Assembly: GCA_018000455.1 (NCBI GenBank)
Contig: JAGNJW010000007.1
Coordinates: forward strand, 62,001 to 126,000
Length of the DNA stretch: 64,000 nt
DNA from: Acidobacteriota bacterium
GTDB lineage: Bacteria; Acidobacteriota; Vicinamibacteria; Vicinamibacterales; UBA2999
Direction: 5' to 3'
Part shown: positions 59,171-64,000 of the stretch, piece after piece
Layout of the letters: every line of letters starts with the position of its first letter
Position numbering within the stretch: position 1 is the stretch's first letter
Notes under the pieces: generated by a model
The model's database searches: none
Seen by the model: only the letters and a program-made list of their open reading frames with translations
What the model was told of the DNA's origin: nothing
Position numbers and translations under genes: made by a program

Positions 59171-60883
59171 ATGCCGTATCGCCTCGTTGTTGTCACCGAG
59201 CGCGGGCCGCAGCGCGTCGTGCTGCACGAAGGGCCCAATCTCGTCGGGTCGGACCCGGAGTGCGAGGTGCACCTGCCGCACCCGAGCGTGTCGCACCGTC
59301 ACGCGTCGCTCGATGTCGGGCCGGACGGCGTCATGCTGCGCGATCTCGGCTCGAGCAATGGCACCATGGCGGGCCCGCGCCGAATCCGCGAATGCGAGCT
59401 GGTGCCAGGCGTGGCGCTGTTCTTCGGACGGGTGCCGGCGGTGCTGGAGCAGGTTGCCCAGCACGATCTCGACATCGCGATACCGTTCGGATTACCGGCC
59501 GAAGCGTCGGCCGGCGCGCCGGAAACAGGGCCCGCCGGCACGGTGACGCTGGAGCCGGTCGTCAACTTCGTGCTCGACGACCTGCCGCGCCTGCTTCGGC
59601 GCCTGGTCGATGGGACCGACACAGCGGGTTTCCCGCAGGACGTGGGCCAGGCCCTCTTTCTCACGATTCCCTGCCTTTCGCTCGACGTGTTATCGAGGGC
59701 GCGCGGCGAAGACGCCATCCGCTTCACCGCGCGGGCCGACGGCCAGGACGGCGAGACGGCAGTGGTCACCCGCGAGAGCACCAGTGGCGCCACCATCGTG
59801 CGCGCCGCCTTCGCCTCATTGCGGCTGGCCGACACCTACGGTCCGCTACTGCACACGGCCGCGTCGCTCGTGGCGCTCTCCGACGGCGCCGGCCGCAATC
59901 GGTCCTCGCGCGAGGCGCGCCCGCGTCAACCCACGCCGTCGCCGCCCGACCCGCCCACGCTCGATGCCGAGATGCGGACCCTCTATGCCGATGCCGCGAA
60001 GGTGGCACGAGGCGACGTGTCGGTGCTCATCACGGGCGAATCCGGCACCGGCAAAGAGCTGCTCGCCCGCTATCTGCACGCCGCCTCGTCTCGAACTGAC
60101 GGCCCCTTCGTGGCGCTTAACTGCGCGGCGCTGCCGCGCGACCTGCTCGAGGTCGAACTGTTCGGCATCGAGCGCGGCGTCGCCACCGGCGTCGACTCGC
60201 GGCCCGGCAAGTTCGAACTCGCCGACGCCGGCACGCTGTTCCTCGACGAGATCGGCGACATGGCGCCCGAGACGCAAGCGAGTATCCTGCGCGTGCTCCA
60301 GGAGCGTCTGGTCTACCGCCTCGGCGGACGCGATCCGCACCCGGCACGCATTCGCGTCGTCGCGGCCACCAACCGCGACCTGACGCCGATGCTCGAAGAC
60401 GGGCGCTTCCGCTCGGATCTCTATCACCGCATCGCCACCTGGGTCGTCGAGCTGCCACCCTTGCGTCAGCGCCGCGTGGACATCCCGGGACTGGCCGCGT
60501 TCTTCCTGGCGCGTGAGGCGGCGCGGCACGGCCGCCGGGTGGGCGGACTCTCGCGCGGCGCGGTCGAGGCGCTGACCGCGTTCGACTGGCCCGGCAACAT
60601 CCGCCAGCTCGAACACGAGATGTCACGCGCGGTGCTGTTTCTCGACGACGGCGACACGCTCGACTCCGCCCGCCTCCATCCGGCGATTCTCGCCGGCACC
60701 GCAGCCAAGGGTGCCCGCTCGCTCGACAACGCGCGTCATACGGCCGAACGCGACGAGATCGTCGCCGCCCTCCACGCGCACCGCGGCGACGTGGCGGAAG
60801 CCGCGTCGAAGCTCGGAATCAGTCGGGCCACGGCGTATCGCCGCCTGAAGACGCTCGGCATCGATCCGGCGCGCTGGCAGTAG
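59171..60883 (+). CDS. FHA-AAA+-Fis transcriptional regulator (sigma-54-activator type)
   Basis: A 570-aa regulator. An FHA domain (about 20-95; VGSDPECEVHLPHPSVSHRHASL, LRDLGSSNGT) reads phosphothreonine, a good match to the Ser/Thr kinase two genes upstream. An AAA+ domain has Walker A GESGTGKE (289-296), Walker B TLFLDEIGDM and an Arg finger region. A Fis-type helix-turn-helix closes it (VAEAASKLGISRATAYRRL). The GAFTGA loop that contacts sigma-54 reads GVATGV (336-341), so sigma-54 contact is uncertain. The -24/-12 element before the barrel gene is its most likely target in the window. Confidence 0.88.
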   Translation: MPYRLVVVTERGPQRVVLHEGPNLVGSDPECEVHLPHPSVSHRHASLDVGPDGVMLRDLGSSNGTMAGPRRIRECELVPGVALFFGRVPAVLEQVAQHDLDIAIPFGLPAEASAGAPETGPAGTVTLEPVVNFVLDDLPRLLRRLVDGTDTAGFPQDVGQALFLTIPCLSLDVLSRARGEDAIRFTARADGQDGETAVVTRESTSGATIVRAAFASLRLADTYGPLLHTAASLVALSDGAGRNRSSREARPRQPTPSPPDPPTLDAEMRTLYADAAKVARGDVSVLITGESGTGKELLARYLHAASSRTDGPFVALNCAALPRDLLEVELFGIERGVATGVDSRPGKFELADAGTLFLDEIGDMAPETQASILRVLQERLVYRLGGRDPHPARIRVVAATNRDLTPMLEDGRFRSDLYHRIATWVVELPPLRQRRVDIPGLAAFFLAREAARHGRRVGGLSRGAVEALTAFDWPGNIRQLEHEMSRAVLFLDDGDTLDSARLHPAILAGTAAKGARSLDNARHTAERDEIVAALHAHRGDVAEAASKLGISRATAYRRLKTLGIDPARWQ

Positions 60884-60888
60884 CCCGG

Positions 60889-60906
60889 CGGCCCCGCGCG
60901 GGCCTT
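60889..60906 (+). terminator. Terminator after the FHA regulator gene
   Basis: GGCCCCGCGCGGGCC forms a GC-rich hairpin (60889-60903) followed by TTT. Confidence 0.5.
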
Positions 60907-60914
60907 TCGCTCGG

Positions 60915-60932
60915 GTCGGTCGCGCGACCGAC
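60915..60932. promoter_or_regulatory. 18-bp perfect palindrome over a -35 region
   Basis: GTCGGTCGCGCGACCGAC is a perfect palindrome lying 14-31 bases before TAGAAT (60946-60951), the likely -10 of the next gene. It would cover the -35 position and is a plausible repressor site. Confidence 0.45.
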
Positions 60933-60945
60933 GCGGTCGGCAGCA

Positions 60946-60951
60946 TAGAAT
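60946..60951 (+). promoter_or_regulatory. Putative -10 of the TIGR00300-family gene
   Basis: TAGAAT lies 30 bases before the ATG at 60982, giving a leader of about 23 bases. Confidence 0.45.
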
Positions 60952-60981
60952 AGCGGCACGGCCACGGGGCCGCCGCCGAAC

Positions 60982-62217
60982 ATGATTGCCGAAACCATCG
61001 ACGCCGAAGGCCACCTCATCGATTCGGGCGACCTGCAGGCCATCCTGACCACCGTCGTCGAGCAGGGCGCGACCTACGAGATCCTCCACTTCGACGTCGG
61101 GCGCACGAATTCCGACGCCTCGCGCCTGTCGATGCGGGTGGCGACCGAGTCGCAAGAGTCGCTCGACCACCTGCTCTCCACGCTCTCGAGCTTCGGGTGC
61201 TACGTCAAGGGCGCGCCCGACGCGGTCGTCCGAGTCAACGACATCGCCGGTGCCGCGCCGCTCGACTTCTACTCGACCACCAATCACCTGACACAGGTGC
61301 TCATCGGCGGCCAGTGGGTCACCGTCGGGGCGCAGCGCATGGACGCGGCAATCGTGGTCGACGGTGCACACGTGTTCTGCCGCAAGTTGCGCGACCTCGA
61401 GGCCGGCGACCAGGTGGTGTGCGGCATGCAGGGCATCCGGGTGAAACCGGATCTGCAGGATCGCGACAAACCGACGTTCGGCTTCATGAGCAACGACGTG
61501 TCGTCGGAGCGGCGCGTGGAGGTGGCGGTGGGCCGCGTGGCGGCGATGCTGCGGGAGGCGCGCGCCCGCGGCGAGAAGATCGCGTTCGTCGCCGGTCCGG
61601 TCGTCGTGCACACCGGCGGCGCGGAGTACCTCTGCGAGCTCATCGAGGGCGGCTTCGTCGACGTCATCCTCTCGGGCAACGCGCTGGCCGTCCACGACAT
61701 CGAGGCCGCGCTCTCGGGCACCTCGCTCGGCATCGACCTCGACACCGGCCGGCCCGTCGAGCACGGCCATCGCAATCACATGCGCGCCATCAACGTCATC
61801 CGGCGCGCCGGCGGCATCGGCGCGGCCGTGAAATCGGGCCTGCTGACGAGCGGCGTGATGCACGCCTGCCACGTGCACAACGTGGCCTACGTGCTGGCCG
61901 GCTCGATTCGCGACGACGGGCCGCTGCCGGAAACGGTGATGGATCTCTCCGCAGCGCAGGACCGCTACGCCGAGGCGCTCAAACCGGTGGGCGTCGTCAT
62001 CATGCTGTCGTCGATGCTGCACAGCATCGGTGTCGGCAACATGGTGCCGTCGTGGGTGAAGGTGGTGTCGGTCGACATCAACCCCGCCGTCGTCACCAAG
62101 CTCAGCGACCGTGGCTCGACGCAGACGATCGGTGTGGTGACGGACGTCGGGCTGTTCCTGCACCAGCTCGCCGTCGTTCTTCGAGGTAGTGGCCCCGATG
62201 TTCACGACGCTCATTGA
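60982..62217 (+). CDS. TIGR00300-family protein (ornithine cyclodeaminase-like)
   Basis: A 411-aa protein of the TIGR00300 (LOR/SDH-like) family. The N-terminal ~110 residues (DFYSTTNHLTQVLIGGQWV) and a Rossmann-like C-terminal region (FVAGPVVVHTGGAEYLCELIEGGFVDVILSGNALAVHDIEAAL, EHGHRNHMRAIN) match. In cyanobacteria the same domain is the C-terminal half of AgrE/ArgZ, and archaeal stand-alone members act as ornithine cyclodeaminases converting ornithine to proline and ammonia. That activity here is inferred. No arginine dihydrolase domain is fused. The sulfurtransferase gene begins inside its last codons. Confidence 0.83.
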   Translation: MIAETIDAEGHLIDSGDLQAILTTVVEQGATYEILHFDVGRTNSDASRLSMRVATESQESLDHLLSTLSSFGCYVKGAPDAVVRVNDIAGAAPLDFYSTTNHLTQVLIGGQWVTVGAQRMDAAIVVDGAHVFCRKLRDLEAGDQVVCGMQGIRVKPDLQDRDKPTFGFMSNDVSSERRVEVAVGRVAAMLREARARGEKIAFVAGPVVVHTGGAEYLCELIEGGFVDVILSGNALAVHDIEAALSGTSLGIDLDTGRPVEHGHRNHMRAINVIRRAGGIGAAVKSGLLTSGVMHACHVHNVAYVLAGSIRDDGPLPETVMDLSAAQDRYAEALKPVGVVIMLSSMLHSIGVGNMVPSWVKVVSVDINPAVVTKLSDRGSTQTIGVVTDVGLFLHQLAVVLRGSGPDVHDAH

Positions 62218-63046
62218 TCCGCCGACGCTCGCCGCCCACCTCGCCGATCCCCGCTGGGTCGTGCTCGACGCGCGCTTCGACCTGGCCGCGCCCGAGCGGG
62301 GCGAGGCCCTCTACCGCGAGGGACACGTCCCTGGCGCTCGCTACGTGAGTCTCGACGCGCACCTGTCGGGCGAGAAGTCTGGCACGAGCGGCCGGCACCC
62401 GTTGCCGGCGCCGGAGGTGGCCGCCGATCGCTTCGGCGCGCTCGGCATCGGCCCCTCGTCCCAGGTGGTGCTCTACGACGCCGACATGGGGATGTTCGCG
62501 GCGCGCGGATGGTGGATGCTGCGCTGGCTCGGGCATCAGGCGGTGGCGGTGCTCGATGGTGGGTTCGCCGCGTGGCAGCGCGCCGGGCTGCCGGTGACCG
62601 CCGCAGAGGAGCGCTGGACGCCGGCCGCGTTCGAGACCAAGGTGGCCGATGATCGGCGCGTGCCGGCCAGCGACGTCGAGGCGCATCTCGGGGAGGCGGG
62701 GCGCATCCTGGTGGATGCCCGCGCCAACGACCGCTTCCGCGGCGAGAACGAAACGCTGGATCCGGTCGGTGGTCACATCCCCGGCGCGGTGAACCGCTTC
62801 TTTCAGCTCAACCTCACGGCCGAGAAGACATTCAAGCCGGCCGCGGCGCTGCGCGACGAGTGGACCGCCCTCTGCCAGGGGACCGACGCGTCGCGCGTCG
62901 TCATGTACTGCGGCTCCGGCGTCACGGCGTGCCACAACATCCTGGCCCTGGAACATGCCGGCCTCAGCGGCGCGCGCCTGTTCCCGGGCTCGTGGAGTGA
63001 GTGGTCGGCCGTGCCCGACCGTCCGCGCGCGACCGGCGAGTTGTAG
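62198..63046 (+). CDS. Sulfurtransferase (thiosulfate/3-mercaptopyruvate type)
   Basis: A 282-aa tandem rhodanese. The inactive N-terminal rhodanese (VVLDARFDLA, EGHVPGARYVSLDAHLSG) is followed by the catalytic one with CGSGVTA near residue 235, the loop typical of 3-mercaptopyruvate sulfurtransferases. It transfers sulfur from a donor to cyanide or a thiol. I chose the ATG at 62198; a GTG at 62189 is also in frame. It overlaps the TIGR00300-family gene by 20 bases and may be cotranscribed. Confidence 0.91.
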   Translation: MFTTLIDPPTLAAHLADPRWVVLDARFDLAAPERGEALYREGHVPGARYVSLDAHLSGEKSGTSGRHPLPAPEVAADRFGALGIGPSSQVVLYDADMGMFAARGWWMLRWLGHQAVAVLDGGFAAWQRAGLPVTAAEERWTPAAFETKVADDRRVPASDVEAHLGEAGRILVDARANDRFRGENETLDPVGGHIPGAVNRFFQLNLTAEKTFKPAAALRDEWTALCQGTDASRVVMYCGSGVTACHNILALEHAGLSGARLFPGSWSEWSAVPDRPRATGEL

Positions 63047-63066
63047 CGGGGCCTGGCCCCGGCTAC
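63043..63066. terminator. Bidirectional terminator covering both stop codons
   Basis: GTAGC (63043-63047) pairs with GCTAC (63062-63066), and GGGGCC with GGCCCC inside. The hairpin contains the TAG of the sulfurtransferase and the stop of the convergent permease. It resembles the repeat at 21853-21863. Confidence 0.6.
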
Positions 63067-64000
63067 TCGGCCCGCAGGGCCACCGATGGATCGACGCGCG
63101 ATGCGCGGCGGGCCGGCAGGTAGCACGCGACGACGACGGCGATGCCCAGCACGACGGCCGCTACCGCGAAGTGACGCGGGTCCCTGGCGTTACTCCCGAA
63201 CACGAAGCCCTCGACCGCTCGGGCCACGAGGCTGGCCAGCACGACGCCCACCAGCACGCCCGTGCCGGCGATGGTCAGGCCCTGGCGCACGAACATCCCG
63301 ACGACGTCGCTAGGCCGGGCGCCCAGCGCCAGCCGCACGCCAATCTCCGGCACGCGCCGTCGCACCGAGTAGGCCAGCAGCGCATACACGCCCAAGCCGG
63401 CCAGGCAGACCGCCACGGCGGCAAACGTGCCCATCATCTCGCCCATGAACTGGGCTTCCCAGCTGACGAACCGCCGGCGCTCGGCCATCGACATCAGCTC
63501 GAACACCGGCTGATCGGGAAAGCGCTGGCGCATGAGCACGCGCGCAGGTTCGACCAGTCGGTCCGGATCCCCCGTGGCCCGGGCGAGCAGGGCCATCGAC
63601 CGCGCGCCCGTCACCGCCTGCGGCAGATACAGACTGAGCCGCGACTGCGGCGTCTCCTCGCTCACCTCTTCGTAGTGCACGTCGGGGGCGACCCCGACGA
63701 CGCGATACCAGTCGACCTCGGCCCGACGCCACACGCCGACGCGACGCCCGACCGCGCCGCCGTCAGGCCAGAAGCGCGCCGCCAGTGCCTCGTTCACCAC
63801 GGCGACGCGAGCCGCCGGGTCGATCGTCTCGGCGGCGGTGAGCGGTCGGCCGTCGATGAGCGACAGGCCGAGCGTGTCGAAGATCCCGGCGCTCACGCCA
63901 ATCGTCTGCGCGCCGATGCCGTCATCGACGCCGGCCGCGCCGTCGGCAACGACGCGGACGGGCGCGCCGCCATCGTCGCCCGGAATGCTGGTCGTGGCCG
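63063..64000 (-). CDS. ABC transporter permease (FtsX/MacB type), 3' part
   Basis: The last ~312 residues of a larger permease; the frame stays open to the right edge. A periplasmic MacB-like domain (GIFDTLGLSLIDGRPLTAAE, VAVVNEALAARFWP, VVGVAPDVHYEEV) is followed by an FtsX core with three helices (FAAVAVCLAGLGVYALLAYSV, RVPEIGVRLALGARPSDVV, AGTGVLVGVVLASLVARAV) and the closing YLPARRASRVDPSVALRAE. This fits the acidobacterial duplicated orphan permease (ADOP) family. The substrate is unknown. It is convergent to the sulfurtransferase gene. Confidence 0.9.
   Translation of the reverse strand, partial: ATTSIPGDDGGAPVRVVADGAAGVDDGIGAQTIGVSAGIFDTLGLSLIDGRPLTAAETIDPAARVAVVNEALAARFWPDGGAVGRRVGVWRRAEVDWYRVVGVAPDVHYEEVSEETPQSRLSLYLPQAVTGARSMALLARATGDPDRLVEPARVLMRQRFPDQPVFELMSMAERRRFVSWEAQFMGEMMGTFAAVAVCLAGLGVYALLAYSVRRRVPEIGVRLALGARPSDVVGMFVRQGLTIAGTGVLVGVVLASLVARAVEGFVFGSNARDPRHFAVAAVVLGIAVVVACYLPARRASRVDPSVALRAE

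Overview
The window is GC-rich chromosomal DNA with densely packed genes, many 4-base start/stop overlaps and GTG/TTG starts. I infer an Acidobacteriota genome, most likely Vicinamibacteria. The evidence is a TonB-dependent receptor with an N-terminal carboxypeptidase-regulatory domain, an FtsX/MacB-type permease resembling the acidobacterial 'ADOP' family at the right edge, a TRAP transporter with a TatT lipoprotein, a HipA-like kinase/DUF3037 pair, and PEGA, FHA-AAA and CHASE2-kinase proteins. No tRNA, rRNA, CRISPR array, transposase or integrase was seen. Many genes have a TANNNT-type hexamer 6-8 bases before the start codon, which suggests that leaderless transcripts are common.

Layout. 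0.2-1.5 kb: exonuclease III and a NusG paralogue. 1.6-6.2 kb: TRAP transporter operon (TatT, DctP, fused DctQM) plus a small methyltransferase. 6.3-11.6 kb: divergent S9 peptidase and TonB receptor with a strong terminator. 11.7-16.2 kb: EVE protein, DUF1499 membrane protein, HipA-like kinase/DUF3037 pair and a DEAD-box helicase, mostly with leaderless-type promoters. 16.4-19.6 kb (minus): Gluc-2-DH subunit-3-like protein, GMC oxidoreductase, polysaccharide deacetylase. 19.7-27.6 kb (minus): YkgJ-like cysteine-cluster protein, cysteine-synthase-like enzyme, and an amino-acid operon (M20 peptidase, DAO-like flavoenzyme, APC permease, aldo/keto reductase-RidA fusion). 27.7-34.2 kb: PilZ-like protein, desaturase, two-component pair, phytase-like esterase, DinB protein, alpha/beta hydrolase. 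34.2-40.3 kb (minus): one signalling operon of YfiR, a HAMP-PAS kinase and three receiver proteins (HDOD, degenerate HD-GYP, and an ATPase kinase core lacking its phospho-acceptor His). 40.4-44 kb: ATP-grasp protein, PEGA protein, HtpX, SnoaL-like protein.

44-60.9 kb is the most unusual part. It holds an apparently exported PDZ-TPR-CHAT caspase-like protein and a YadA-head/peptidase-S74 tail-fibre-like protein flanked by a duplicated 99-bp CHAT 3' end. Next comes a seven-gene minus-strand operon of exported proteins (outer-membrane barrel, adhesin-like proteins, four small Cys-containing proteins). Diverging from it are a Ser/Thr kinase-CHASE2 receptor, a FecR-domain protein and an FHA-AAA+-Fis regulator. 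A sigma-54-type -24/-12 element sits directly before the barrel gene. I propose that the three plus-strand genes sense and control surface display of the divergent operon. Co-regulation of the CHAT and S74 genes is more speculative.

60.9-64 kb: TIGR00300-family protein (ornithine cyclodeaminase-like), sulfurtransferase, and the 3' part of an ABC permease running off the right edge.
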